64,000 nt of DNA from assembly GCF_003122385.1 (NCBI RefSeq), contig NZ_CP029255.1, positions 3,162,001 through 3,226,000 of the forward strand, read 5' to 3'. Of this stretch, positions 1 through 8,122 are shown one piece after another. Position 1 is the first letter of the stretch, and every line of letters begins with the position of its first letter. Both the position numbers and the translations under genes were made by a program. Under the pieces are notes generated by a model. It did not search any database and was not told where the DNA came from. It saw nothing but the letters and a program-made list of their open reading frames with translations. The DNA is from Flavobacterium crocinum. GTDB lineage: Bacteria > Bacteroidota > Bacteroidia > Flavobacteriales > Flavobacteriaceae.

Positions 1-759
1 TGTTTTAATGGGTGCTGCACCGGCACCAACTCTTTTACTGTCCCAATTTCCTTTTCTGGTTTTGATGATACATTTATGATTTCCCCAATGAATGCCATCA
101 GGAGATGAAGCAATCCAAATATAATTTCCGCCAATATCTACACTGCTTGGTCGGTGCAAAGCATAAAATAAACCATTTATTTTTTCTTCAAAAATGGCAC
201 AATCCTTATTGTGAGGAGGAAATATCATTCCGTGTTTTTCAAAAGTTTTCCAGTCGGTTGTGGTTCGCAAACCAACTCCGACACCATTATTGGAAACGGA
301 AGTAAAAGTCAGATAATATTTTCCTTCAATTAAAGAAACACGGCAATCTTCTATTCCGAAGGTTTCTAGTATGCCTTCGCCAACTAAAAGAGGGTGATTT
401 TTAGGCTCGTAGAAATGTTTTCCATCTTCGCTGCAGAGTAAACGAATATGAGATAAGGTTGTTAAATAATCAATCCCCTGATAATTGATAACACGTGCAT
501 CTGTTGCGATTAGTTCTGGATGATCTTTTAGAATTTCTATAATTTCAATTAAACCATTTTCTGTTAGTATTGGAAAAGAAATACTATTTTCAGCTTGTTT
601 TGGTCTCTCAGCAACTCTTACGGCCAGCCAGATTTTATTTTCAAATCGAAAAACTCCCGGATTTAAAAGACAGGTGATTTCTAATCCTTCTCTGCTTGCG
701 GATAAATCTGATGGAGACAATAATGGGTTTTCTAAAAAACGATTGGCAATATCTTTCAT
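1..759 (-). CDS. GH130 family beta-mannoside phosphorylase-like protein, 3' end outside window
   Basis: The reading frame is open from the ATG at 759 to the window edge (253 codons), so the C-terminus is missing. Family features visible are an early NPGVFRF segment followed by LAVRVAER, a GIEDCRVS segment that fits the GH130 catalytic-Asp region, an LHRP motif in the phosphate-binding region and GAGAAPIKT near the edge. GH130 enzymes phosphorolyse beta-1,4- or beta-1,2-mannosides to mannose 1-phosphate, normally in the cytoplasm or periplasm. No signal peptide is seen, so a cytoplasmic enzyme is likely. A terminator separates it from the upstream sod gene, so it is probably its own unit or the start of a sugar cluster to the left. 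The family is fairly sure; the exact substrate cannot be read from the sequence. Confidence 0.82.
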   Translation of the reverse strand, partial: MKDIANRFLENPLLSPSDLSASREGLEITCLLNPGVFRFENKIWLAVRVAERPKQAENSISFPILTENGLIEIIEILKDHPELIATDARVINYQGIDYLTTLSHIRLLCSEDGKHFYEPKNHPLLVGEGILETFGIEDCRVSLIEGKYYLTFTSVSNNGVGVGLRTTTDWKTFEKHGMIFPPHNKDCAIFEEKINGLFYALHRPSSVDIGGNYIWIASSPDGIHWGNHKCIIKTRKGNWDSKRVGAGAAPIKT

Positions 760-793
760 GTTATTCGTGTTTAGAGTTACCCTTAAGGTATAA

Positions 794-830
794 AAAAAAG
801 CTGATACTTTATTTGGTATCAGCTTTTTGT
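794..830 (-). terminator. Rho-independent terminator after sod
   Basis: A hairpin with arms AGCTGATAC and GTATCAGCT and flanking A and T runs lies directly after the sod stop codon. On the minus strand it ends in a run of eight T. It separates sod from the GH130 gene. Confidence 0.8.
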
Positions 831-831
831 T

Positions 832-1611
832 TTATACTTTTTTGACCTTTTTAAGTGCTTCGACATAATATTCGTTCACTTTTTCCCAATTAATATGGTC
901 GTAAAAAGCGTCAATATAACTTCCTTTTCTGTTTTGATAATCCAGATAATAGGCATGTTCCCAAAGATCGATTCCTAAAATTGGTGTTCCTGGAATCAGA
1001 GCATTTTTCATTAAAGGATTGTCCTGATCTTCTGTTGTGGTAATTTGTAATTTCCCATAACGATCCACAACCAGCCAAACCCATCCAGAACCAAATTGTT
1101 TTTCGGATTGTGCTTTAAACTGATTCGTTAAATTATTAAAAGAGCCAAATTCTTTACTAATAGAGCCGGCAAGAGTATCTTTTGGAGTTTGCTCTTTTGG
1201 AGTTAAGACATTAAAGTAAAGCGTATGATTGTAATATCCTCCCGCGTTTTGACGAAGTTTAGCATTATTTAAATCCATCTTTTTCAAAATATCCTCAATC
1301 GGCATATTTTCGAACTCTGTCGATACAATCTCTTTATTAAAATTGTTGGTGTAAGAAAGATAGTGTTTGGAATAATGCGTTTCCATAGTCAAAGATCTTA
1401 TCGCTGGCGAAAGACCATCGTACGCAAATGGTAATTTTGTCATTTCAAAAGAACCCGGATCGGCTTTGACATCATTAGGCGAACCTATAGTGATTTTCTC
1501 TTCTTTTGTTGGAAGAGGAACCTCAACTACTTCAGTAAGCTTATCTTCTTTACAGGAAAATAATAGTAAAAATGAAGCTAAAGCAGTACATAAAACAACG
1601 TTTTTCTTCAT
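832..1611 (-). CDS. sod: Fe/Mn-family superoxide dismutase, predicted lipoprotein
   Basis: Dismutates superoxide to oxygen and hydrogen peroxide. The four metal ligands align as H79, H129, D215 and H219 (motif DLWEHAYY), with the gateway Tyr at 87. A Gly pair before NHTLYF and a Gln in EDQDNPL match the Mn or cambialistic type rather than the classical Fe type. The protein is 259 residues, about 55 longer than usual, because of an N-terminal signal with lipobox LLFSC (Cys20) followed by KED. That tail resembles the Bacteroidota lipoprotein export signal, so it may sit on the cell surface; this location is inferred. It is the last gene of the LUD-cdsA-psd-ACBP block, 8 nt after the ACBP gene, and is followed by a terminator. 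Confidence 0.93.
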   Translation of the reverse strand: MKKNVVLCTALASFLLLFSCKEDKLTEVVEVPLPTKEEKITIGSPNDVKADPGSFEMTKLPFAYDGLSPAIRSLTMETHYSKHYLSYTNNFNKEIVSTEFENMPIEDILKKMDLNNAKLRQNAGGYYNHTLYFNVLTPKEQTPKDTLAGSISKEFGSFNNLTNQFKAQSEKQFGSGWVWLVVDRYGKLQITTTEDQDNPLMKNALIPGTPILGIDLWEHAYYLDYQNRKGSYIDAFYDHINWEKVNEYYVEALKKVKKV

Positions 1612-1619
1612 AATGTTAT

Positions 1620-1889
1620 TTATTTTGATGTTAACGAATTAATGATCTCGATGTAATTTTCTTTTGCTTCATCAACAGACATATGACTAATCTGCATCCA
1701 GGCATTGGTTTTGAAAGCGTCTCTCAAATCAAAATTTTCAGATTGATTATAGACAGCTGTACCAAAGGTAGCTTGTTTGTAAAAAGCATAAAGTCTTAGC
1801 TGCACATCTTGCGGCAGTGAAGCCTGAGTCATTGTCATGGCAATTTCTACGGCTTCCGCAAAGCGAATATCTAAATCTTTTTCAGTCAT
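1620..1889 (-). CDS. Acyl-CoA-binding protein (ACBP)
   Basis: Small 89-residue protein matching the four-helix ACBP fold (PF00887) over its whole length. It carries the family signature around LYAFYKQAT, then an AWMQISHMSVDEAKENYI helix equivalent to the conserved AW..l.gms.eeA...Y segment. ACBPs bind long-chain acyl-CoA in the cytoplasm and buffer or deliver it to lipid synthesis. The gene starts directly after the psd stop codon and precedes sod, so it is cotranscribed with two phospholipid genes (cdsA, psd). This fits a role in acyl supply to membrane lipids, which is inferred from position. No signal peptide or membrane segment is present. Confidence 0.9.
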   Translation of the reverse strand: MTEKDLDIRFAEAVEIAMTMTQASLPQDVQLRLYAFYKQATFGTAVYNQSENFDLRDAFKTNAWMQISHMSVDEAKENYIEIINSLTSK

Positions 1890-2543
1890 TTATGCTTTTG
1901 TAGCAATAATTGTTTTTCCGCCAATTGCTTTCTGATTCAATTCAACGTTGATTGGTGTACCTAAAGGTAAAAATAAATCTACTCTTGATCCAAATTTAAT
2001 AAAACCGGCATCAGTTCCCTGAACAACCTGCATTCCTTCTTTGGCGTAGTTTACGATTCTACGAGCTAAAGCTCCTGCAATTTGTCTGTATAAAACAGCA
2101 CCAAAAGTTTCATTTTCAATTACTACGGTAGTTCTTTCGTTTTCTTCACTTGCTTTTGGATGCCAGGCAACAAGGAATTTACCAGGGTGATATTTACTGA
2201 ACTTAATGATGCCATCCATTGCATAACGTGTTACATGCACATTGATTGGTGACATAAAAATCGAAACCTGTAAACGTTTATCTTTAAAGTATTCTCCTTC
2301 ATAAACTTCTTCAATAACCACAACTTTTCCATCAACAGGAGCCAGAATGTGATCACTGTTTCTTACTGCAATTCTTTTAGGATTTCTAAAGAATTGTAAA
2401 ATAATGATCAAAATCAAAACCGCCGCAAATTGAACAAGCATTCTAAGCCATGCAATATCAATGAATTTATCAGCAATTAAAAGTACAGCTACAGTAAATA
2501 CAGTACCTAGTAAAATGGACGGGCCTCCCTCTTTATGAAACAT
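1890..2543 (-). CDS. psd: Phosphatidylserine decarboxylase
   Basis: Converts phosphatidylserine to phosphatidylethanolamine at the inner membrane using a pyruvoyl group made by self-cleavage. The protein is 217 residues, the short bacterial/archaeal-type form. It has two hydrophobic segments near the N-terminus (about 8-27 and 33-50), the core segment APVDGKVV, the MSPINVHVTR segment and the cleavage site FGS with Ser186 as pyruvoyl precursor. The start overlaps the end of cdsA by 11 nt and the stop abuts the ACBP gene, showing tight coupling. The preceding enzyme CdsA makes the CDP-diacylglycerol needed for phosphatidylserine synthesis; a pssA gene is not in this window. Confidence 0.95.
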   Translation of the reverse strand: MFHKEGGPSILLGTVFTVAVLLIADKFIDIAWLRMLVQFAAVLILIIILQFFRNPKRIAVRNSDHILAPVDGKVVVIEEVYEGEYFKDKRLQVSIFMSPINVHVTRYAMDGIIKFSKYHPGKFLVAWHPKASEENERTTVVIENETFGAVLYRQIAGALARRIVNYAKEGMQVVQGTDAGFIKFGSRVDLFLPLGTPINVELNQKAIGGKTIIATKA

Positions 2544-3423
2544 AATATAAAATTTGATAAAATAAAAATATAATTGGTGCTACAAATATAACACTATCTA
2601 ATCGATCTAGAATACCTCCGTGGCCCGGCATGATGGAACCACTGTCTTTTACACCCGCAATTCTTTTAAATTTGGATTCAATCAGATCCCCGATAGTACC
2701 AAAAATACTAACGATTAAAGCAATTATTGTCCAGATTAAAATAGACATATTGCTGAATTCAGGTTTTGGCTGAATGTAAAATTTAGAGATCAAAAAACCG
2801 GCGAATGCAGCAAAAACAACACCACCCAGAAACCCCTCGACTGTTTTTTTGGGAGAAACACGTTCAAATAATTTATGTTTTCCCATTGATTTTCCGACCA
2901 AATACGCAAAAGTATCGTTGGTCCATATTAAAACAAATAACCCAATTATAATTTTTGGATTATAATCGTTTGTTCCAAATGAAATTTTAACGATAAAGAT
3001 AAACGGAAGTGTGATGTATCCTAATAAATAAAGATATTTAGAAGAAGTGCTTATTTTTTGAACAGAGTCATAAAATAAAAAAATGATGCATTTAATGGAG
3101 ACAACAATAGTAATAGCCAGAAGAATTAAATCCAGCTGTTTAATATTGGTTTCTAAACTTATGTTCGAATTAAAAGAATCATTAATATACTTGCTAGTTT
3201 GTTTGTTGTAATGACTAATGAGAATTGTTATGGTGTAAATTAATAGACCAAAGAGAATAGAAAATACCTTATTGAGATTTACAATATTCGAAAATTCATA
3301 AATCGTGATGATTAGGAAAACTCCAAAAAGGATAATAAAGCTTTCAGTAGAAAACAGTATCGAACTTAATAATAGAGCGATATAAACAGCACCAGAAATG
3401 GTTCTCTTCAGCGTTTCGTTCAT
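2533..3423 (-). CDS. cdsA: Phosphatidate cytidylyltransferase
   Basis: Makes CDP-diacylglycerol from phosphatidic acid and CTP in the inner membrane. The 296-residue protein is strongly hydrophobic with about eight membrane segments. The C-terminal family signature is complete: a KRIAGVKDSG stretch followed by PGHGGILDRLDS, which contains the CTP and metal-binding acidic residues. It overlaps psd by 11 nt at its 3' end and begins 1 nt after the LUD gene, so the three are one unit. Length and motif fit the family; no truncation or odd residue was noticed. Confidence 0.95.
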   Translation of the reverse strand: MNETLKRTISGAVYIALLLSSILFSTESFIILFGVFLIITIYEFSNIVNLNKVFSILFGLLIYTITILISHYNKQTSKYINDSFNSNISLETNIKQLDLILLAITIVVSIKCIIFLFYDSVQKISTSSKYLYLLGYITLPFIFIVKISFGTNDYNPKIIIGLFVLIWTNDTFAYLVGKSMGKHKLFERVSPKKTVEGFLGGVVFAAFAGFLISKFYIQPKPEFSNMSILIWTIIALIVSIFGTIGDLIESKFKRIAGVKDSGSIMPGHGGILDRLDSVIFVAPIIFLFYQILYYVS

Positions 3424-3424
3424 C

Positions 3425-4030
3425 TTAAAGGTCTTCTAAAAGCAATAAATAAAGGTTCTTGGCAACACTTCCGTATTGGGTAAAGTCTTCTTCTTTTGCT
3501 TTTTCGAAATATTTTATTGTAGTAATATTTGTAGGTATATCTCTGTCGTACTTGCGTTTTATAGCACTCAACCCATCGCTCTTCATTGGAAGAATCTGGC
3601 TTGTTGTGGCAATGATAACAATATTTGCTGGTAATTCGTTTGGTTTATTTTGTCGAATTTGTTTAGATGAAAATAAAATTGAACCTTCGTCGGCGATAAG
3701 ATTTTCGCAGCTGGCTAATAAGAATCTTGGATTTGAAGGTGCAATATAGAATAATTTGTTTTCTTCTAATAAGCCAAAAAGAGACGGTTCATAGCATAAA
3801 GCCTCTTTTTCAAACCAGTCATTTTCCTCTAATATGTTTTCAAACTGTTCTGTAACTTCACTTTTGTTTTCACAATACAGGAATTTACCTCCATTTTTTT
3901 TGAAATTGAAAATAAATTGCTCATCTAAAGATAAATGACTGTTCTGCGCAGAGCTACCTGCATATTCGCTTTCGTTCTCTTCATCAGAAGGGGCTTCACT
4001 CGAGCCAAATATTTTTTTGAAAAAATTCAT
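3425..4030 (-). CDS. LUD domain protein (LutC-like, DUF162)
   Basis: 201 residues. The first 40 residues are acidic, serine-rich and probably disordered; the rest resembles the LUD domain found in LutC/YkgG lactate-utilisation proteins, including the ADEGSILFSS and IVIIATTSQIL segments. There are no lutA or lutB partners nearby, so a role in lactate oxidation is doubtful. Instead it is sandwiched between ftsH and cdsA. It has its own -7-like box just upstream (4071-4078) and begins the cdsA-psd operon. Its function in this setting is unknown; domain assignment is fairly good. Confidence 0.8.
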   Translation of the reverse strand: MNFFKKIFGSSEAPSDEENESEYAGSSAQNSHLSLDEQFIFNFKKNGGKFLYCENKSEVTEQFENILEENDWFEKEALCYEPSLFGLLEENKLFYIAPSNPRFLLASCENLIADEGSILFSSKQIRQNKPNELPANIVIIATTSQILPMKSDGLSAIKRKYDRDIPTNITTIKYFEKAKEEDFTQYGSVAKNLYLLLLEDL

Positions 4031-4070
4031 TTTTTATATGAAATACTTTACATGTTAATTGAAAACGTTC

Positions 4071-4078
4071 AAAGATAA
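4071..4078 (-). promoter_or_regulatory. Candidate -7 promoter box for the LUD-cdsA-psd operon
   Basis: Minus-strand TATCTTTG matches the Bacteroidota -7 consensus TAnnTTTG and lies 40 nt upstream of the LUD start codon. It directly follows the T-run of the ftsH terminator. A TTG element is present at 4093-4095, but the 14-nt spacing is shorter than usual. Confidence 0.5.
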
Positions 4079-4119
4079 AAAAATCTTAATTCAAAAGGGT
4101 GTTTTGAATTAAGATTTTG
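4073..4119 (-). terminator. Rho-independent terminator after ftsH
   Basis: Perfect 17-bp inverted repeat (arms 4081-4097 and 4103-4119) with a 5-nt loop. It is followed on the minus strand by a T-run. It separates rsfS-ftsH from the LUD operon. Confidence 0.85.
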
Positions 4120-4146
4120 AAAAATTATTACGTATTTCGTAATTAT

Positions 4147-6072
4147 TTATGAAACTACTTCCTCAAGATTTTTGTCAAAAGTTCGTTTTCCAAATATATT
4201 TTCTAAGTCATCTTTAAAGATTACTTCTTTTTCAATCAGAATATCAGCAAGTTGATTTAACTTGTCTTTGTTTTCTTCTAATATCTGAATTGCTCTCTGG
4301 TATTGACCTTCGATTAATTCTGAAATTTCAGCATCAATAATTTTTGCTGTTTCATCAGAATACGGTTTAGAGAAATTGTATTCGCTTTGTCCCGTTGAAT
4401 CGTAATACGTAACGTTTCCGATTTTATCGTTTAATCCGTAGATCGTTACCATTGCACGCGCCTGACGGGTTACTTTTTCCAAATCGCTTAATGCTCCGGT
4501 AGAAATTCTGTCAAAAGTTACTTTTTCAGCAGCTCTACCACCCATTGTAGCACACATTTCGTCTAACATCTGATCTGTTCTCACGATTTGTCTTTCTTCG
4601 GGTAAGTACCATGCAGCTCCTAAGCTTTGACCACGAGGAACAATTGTTACTTTAATAAGCGGTGCAGCATGCTCTAACATCCAGCTAACAGTAGCGTGAC
4701 CAGCTTCGTGAATTGCAATTGCTCTTTTCTCTTCTGGAGTGATGATTTTGTTTTTCTTTTCTAAACCACCGATAATTCTATCTACAGCATCAAGGAAATC
4801 TTGTCTGTCAACTGCTGGTTTGTTATTACGTGCAGCAATAAGCGCAGCTTCGTTACAAACGTTAGCGATATCAGCTCCGGAGAAACCAGGTGTTTGTTTT
4901 GCTAAGAAATCTAAGTCAAGACCTTCTACTTTTTTGATAGGAGCCAAGTGTACTTTAAAGATTTCAGCTCTTTCTCTAATGTCTGGTAAGTCAACAAAAA
5001 TTTGTCTGTCAAAACGTCCGGCACGCATTAAAGCTTTGTCTAAAACATCAGCTCTGTTGGTTGCAGCTAATACAATTACGTTAGAATTTGTACCAAAACC
5101 ATCCATTTCTGTTAGTAATTGGTTCAAAGTGTTTTCTCTTTCGTCATTTCCGCCAGACATATTGCTTTTTCCTCTCGCTCTACCAACAGCATCGATTTCA
5201 TCGATGAAAATGATAGCAGGAGATTTCTCTTTTGCTTGTTTGAATAAATCACGAACACGTGAAGCACCAACTCCAACAAACATTTCAACGAAATCAGAAC
5301 CTGACAAAGAGAAGAATGGTACCTGAGCTTCACCAGCAACAGCTTTTGCTAATAAGGTTTTACCAGTTCCCGGAGGGCCTACCAATAAAGCTCCTTTTGG
5401 AATTTTACCTCCAAGATTAGTGTATTTTTCCGGATTTTTAAGAAATTCAACAATTTCCTGAATTTCTTCTTTAGCACCTTCCAGACCTGCAACATCTTTA
5501 AATGTTGTTTTGATGTCTGTTTTTTCATCGAATAATTTAGCTTTTGATTTTCCGATATTGAAAATCTGTCCGCCTCCGCCAGCACCTCCGCCAGACATTT
5601 TACGCATAATGAAAATCCATACACCCACAATGATGATGATAGGTAGTAAGCTGATTAAAATATCGCTCCAGTTATTTTTTTGAAGGAAGTTGAAATCTTT
5701 TAATTTTCCTTCGCTAACTGCTTTCTCTAATTTAGTCTGAAAAATTTGATCATTACCAATTTCCAAAGTATAATGTGGGCCTTTGTTTGGTTGTTTGAAA
5801 ATATCTTCAGCTACTTTTTTATTAGCCGGGTCTTTAAGAGCCGCAGCATTTAAATATACTTCAGCCTCAGCTTTGTTGAATACAATAACTTTGTCAATCT
5901 GGCCTTTTTCTAAAAGTGTATTGAATTTAGAAGAAGTTAATTGAGCTGGTTCGCTTAAGCTCGATCCTCCTGTGGCAAAACTTATGAATAAAAAAACTAA
6001 AAGTATTGCGGTGTATATTAACCAAGGACTTATTTTAAATTTATTCGGATTTGGATTATTATCTTTAGCCAT
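4147..6072 (-). CDS. ftsH: ATP-dependent zinc metalloprotease FtsH
   Basis: Membrane-anchored AAA+ protease that degrades misfolded membrane proteins and short-lived regulators. In order: membrane segment at about 16-34, periplasmic domain, second membrane segment at about 138-156, a glycine-rich linker, AAA domain with Walker A GPPGTGKT near residue 230 and Walker B IIFIDEIDA, the SRH region, and the M41 zinc site HEAGH near residue 455. At 641 residues it has the usual length. rsfS lies 15 nt upstream in the same direction and the gene ends at a strong terminator. FtsH controls lipid A synthesis in other bacteria, so its closeness to lipid genes is suggestive only. Confidence 0.97.
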   Translation of the reverse strand: MAKDNNPNPNKFKISPWLIYTAILLVFLFISFATGGSSLSEPAQLTSSKFNTLLEKGQIDKVIVFNKAEAEVYLNAAALKDPANKKVAEDIFKQPNKGPHYTLEIGNDQIFQTKLEKAVSEGKLKDFNFLQKNNWSDILISLLPIIIIVGVWIFIMRKMSGGGAGGGGQIFNIGKSKAKLFDEKTDIKTTFKDVAGLEGAKEEIQEIVEFLKNPEKYTNLGGKIPKGALLVGPPGTGKTLLAKAVAGEAQVPFFSLSGSDFVEMFVGVGASRVRDLFKQAKEKSPAIIFIDEIDAVGRARGKSNMSGGNDERENTLNQLLTEMDGFGTNSNVIVLAATNRADVLDKALMRAGRFDRQIFVDLPDIRERAEIFKVHLAPIKKVEGLDLDFLAKQTPGFSGADIANVCNEAALIAARNNKPAVDRQDFLDAVDRIIGGLEKKNKIITPEEKRAIAIHEAGHATVSWMLEHAAPLIKVTIVPRGQSLGAAWYLPEERQIVRTDQMLDEMCATMGGRAAEKVTFDRISTGALSDLEKVTRQARAMVTIYGLNDKIGNVTYYDSTGQSEYNFSKPYSDETAKIIDAEISELIEGQYQRAIQILEENKDKLNQLADILIEKEVIFKDDLENIFGKRTFDKNLEEVVS

Positions 6073-6087
6073 TTAGTGAAAGTTTCT

Positions 6088-6459
6088 TTAGTATTTGTTT
6101 TCGATTGTAGTGATCTTGGCATCGCCCCAAAGGCTTTCGATGTTGTAATACTCGCGAATATGTTTCTGGAAAACGTGTACCACAATGTGTACATAATCCA
6201 TTAAAACCCATTCTGCATTATCTGTACCTTCTACGTGCCAAGGTTTATCTTTTAAGTCTTTTGATACTGTTTTTTGAATTGAGTTTACGATGGCGTTAAC
6301 TTGGGTGTTGGAACTACCGTTGCAAATTACAAAATAGTCGCATACAGCTGTATCTATTTCTCTTAAGTCAAGAATATCGATATCATTTCCTTTTACTTCC
6401 TCAATCCCTTTGATTATGTTCGCCAGTAGAACATCATTATTAATCGTCTTTTTCGCCAT
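6088..6459 (-). CDS. rsfS: Ribosomal silencing factor RsfS
   Basis: 123-residue protein of the RsfS/Iojap family, which binds ribosomal protein uL14 and blocks joining of the ribosomal subunits when nutrients are scarce. Visible family segments are DIDILDLREIDTAVCDYFVI, then SNTQVNAI and PWHVEG, then WVLMDYVHIVVHVF. It is the first gene of the rsfS-ftsH pair and is divergent from birA; the 94-nt gap holds both promoters. Length is normal. Confidence 0.95.
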   Translation of the reverse strand: MAKKTINNDVLLANIIKGIEEVKGNDIDILDLREIDTAVCDYFVICNGSSNTQVNAIVNSIQKTVSKDLKDKPWHVEGTDNAEWVLMDYVHIVVHVFQKHIREYYNIESLWGDAKITTIENKY

Positions 6460-6479
6460 GAATTATTTTATATGTGAAT

Positions 6480-6512
6480 TTGTAAAGTTACCAAATTTTG
6501 TGATTATTTTTG
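6480..6512 (+). promoter_or_regulatory. Candidate birA promoter
   Basis: TTG at 6480-6482 and TATTTTTG at 6505-6512 are 22 nt apart, which fits the Bacteroidota TTG/TAnnTTTG arrangement. It lies in the rsfS-birA divergent gap. Confidence 0.45.
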
Positions 6513-6553
6513 AACCTTAACAAAATATTAAATTAAGATATTTAAATTATTTA

Positions 6554-7282
6554 ATGAGACTAATCAAACTCGATGCCATAGATTCGACAAATGACTTCTT
6601 AAAAGCCTTATCAAGTCAGGATGAACTGGAGAATTTTACAACGGTAACAGCTGAAAATCAGACAAAAGGCAAGGGACAAGTTGGAGGTGTATGGAAGTCT
6701 GAAGCCGGTAAGAACTTAACTATGAGCGTTTTGGTTAAAGATTTTCTGTTTAATAACGATGACGTTTTTAATTTGAGTATTGCTGTTTCTCTGGCTGTTT
6801 CAGAGGTTTTAAAAATGTTAAATATTCCTGATATTTGTATTAAATGGCCAAACGACATTCTGTCATACAATAAGAAAATAGTTGGCATACTTATCGAAAA
6901 CACTATCAAAAGTGATGGCAGAATAGTGTCAGTTGTCGGAATCGGAATTAATGTCAATCAAACTGATTTTAACGAATTGCCAACAGCTTCTTCTATGTCA
7001 GTAATTTCAGGTCAATCTTTCGATAAAGAAGAGTTGACAGTTTTAATCGTAGAAAAGTTAAAAGAGAAAATTCAATTGTGGAATACCTCAGAAAAAACTT
7101 TTTGGGACGATTATTTTAATTTTCTATTTAAAAAAGGAATTCCAACAGCGTTTAGAGATAATAGTAACCGGGATTTTATGGGAATTATTCAGGGCGTTTC
7201 TCCAATAGGAAAACTACAGGTTTTGCTAGAAAATGATTCGATTGCCGAATTTGAGATTAAGGAAGTTAAAATGCTTTACTAA
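6554..7282 (+). CDS. birA: Biotin-[acetyl-CoA-carboxylase] ligase
   Basis: Activates biotin with ATP and attaches it to the carboxyl carrier protein. The 242-residue protein has only the catalytic domain, with no N-terminal helix-turn-helix, so it is not a repressor. Motifs seen are a STNDFL start, the biotin/ATP loop GKGQVGGVW (family form GrGr.gr.W), KWPNDIL and the VGIGINVN segment. It is divergent from rsfS. The stop codon TAA falls at the very edge of an octamer repeat array that begins immediately downstream. Confidence 0.94.
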   Translation: MRLIKLDAIDSTNDFLKALSSQDELENFTTVTAENQTKGKGQVGGVWKSEAGKNLTMSVLVKDFLFNNDDVFNLSIAVSLAVSEVLKMLNIPDICIKWPNDILSYNKKIVGILIENTIKSDGRIVSVVGIGINVNQTDFNELPTASSMSVISGQSFDKEELTVLIVEKLKEKIQLWNTSEKTFWDDYFNFLFKKGIPTAFRDNSNRDFMGIIQGVSPIGKLQVLLENDSIAEFEIKEVKMLY

Positions 7283-7316
7283 GATGCTAAGGTTCTGAGG
7301 TGCTAAGATGCTAAGC
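7283..7316 (+). repeat. Octamer-period CTAAG array
   Basis: Four tandem degenerate 8-nt units ending in CTAA or CTGA run without indels directly from the birA stop codon. Units 1 and 4 are identical (GATGCTAA). The same unit type recurs near 9.4, 16.2 and 18.3 kb. Confidence 0.75.
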
Positions 7317-7320
7317 TTTT

Positions 7321-7490
7321 TTTTGCCACAAAGGCGCTAAGACGCAAAGTTTATGATAAAATTAATCTGCTTAAATCTTTTTAAATCTGCGTGAAAAAAT
7401 CTGCGAGTTTACGGAAAAAAATCTGCTCAATCAGCCAAATCTGCGTGAGATATAAAAAAACTTTGTGCCATAGTGCCTTCGTGGCAAAAA
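7321..7490. repeat. Imperfect inverted repeat of the GCCACAAAGG family
   Basis: The arm at 7325-7352 (starts GCCACAAAGGCGC) is mirrored at 7458-7485 (ends CCTTCGTGGC). The middle holds several ATCTGCG words in both spacing variants. It lies between the convergent birA and SRPBCC genes. No coding potential was seen. Confidence 0.7.
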
Positions 7491-7522
7491 CAAAAAAAAG
7501 CCTGATCGTTAAATCAGACTTT
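7491..7522 (-). terminator. Terminator after the SRPBCC gene
   Basis: A 9-bp stem (AAGTCTGAT with ATCAGGCTT, one G-U pair) is followed on the minus strand by eight T. It lies 34 nt after the SRPBCC stop codon. Confidence 0.65.
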
Positions 7523-7555
7523 CATTTATAATTCACCATTAATAATTCACCATTA

Positions 7556-7948
7556 TTAAAGTTTGTTCATATTGTTTGCTAAAGTTTCAATAAACTTACT
7601 GATAGGACCTTTAACCATCATGGCCATCATAGCATTGAATTCTCCTTCAAAGAACAACTGAACCGCACTTTCTGACTCAGAAACAGTATCAATATTTGAA
7701 GTTAGTGTAAACGGAAGTTTATCACTTGCAGCACCCAAAACGATTTTGTTTGGAGCCACTTTATCTTTCATTTTCAATTTGATTTCCGGCATGCCTTTTA
7801 ATCCAAAAATAAAAGCATCTTCGCCAGTCACTTCAAATTTAGCGATGTTATCCGGCATTAGTTTTTCGAAATTCTTAACATCAGTCAGTTGGTCGAATAA
7901 ATCCTGAGCTGATTTCTGAACAGTAACTTTTGGACTTTCTAAGTTCAT
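7556..7948 (-). CDS. SRPBCC family protein (START-like)
   Basis: 130-residue cytoplasmic protein with a START/Bet v 1-like pattern: an N-terminal strand and helix (KSAQDLFDQLTDVKNFEKLMP), then alternating strands, and a long C-terminal helix ending FIETLANNMNKL. The family covers ligand-binding proteins and cyclase-like enzymes, and no catalytic residue identifies this one. It follows pyrE in the same direction, but 170 nt of repeats lie between, so cotranscription is uncertain. The function is unknown. Confidence 0.65.
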   Translation of the reverse strand: MNLESPKVTVQKSAQDLFDQLTDVKNFEKLMPDNIAKFEVTGEDAFIFGLKGMPEIKLKMKDKVAPNKIVLGAASDKLPFTLTSNIDTVSESESAVQLFFEGEFNAMMAMMVKGPISKFIETLANNMNKL

Positions 7949-7972
7949 ATTGTTTTTTGTTTTTTTATTTTT

Positions 7973-8027
7973 TACCGCAAATGTTTTACCGCAAATGTTT
8001 TTTTACCGCAAAGGACGCAAGGTCTTT
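7973..8027 (-). repeat. ACCGCAAA short repeats
   Basis: Three copies of ACCGCAAA followed by GGACGCAAGG lie in the leader of the SRPBCC gene. Read on the minus strand they give CTTTGCGG-type words pointing into the gene. Confidence 0.55.
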
Positions 8028-8122
8028 TTTTGTTTTACTTTGACTTTATTTAAGTTCGCAAAGCTGAAACTTTGAAATAAATTCCAAAATAAGAGCAGTG
8101 CTACTTTTAGAAAATCTAAAAT

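Noticed and set aside
4739..5326. 195-codon open frame on the plus strand opposite ftsH
   Set aside because: It lies fully antisense to the conserved AAA domain of ftsH and encodes no recognisable domain; it is a shadow frame.
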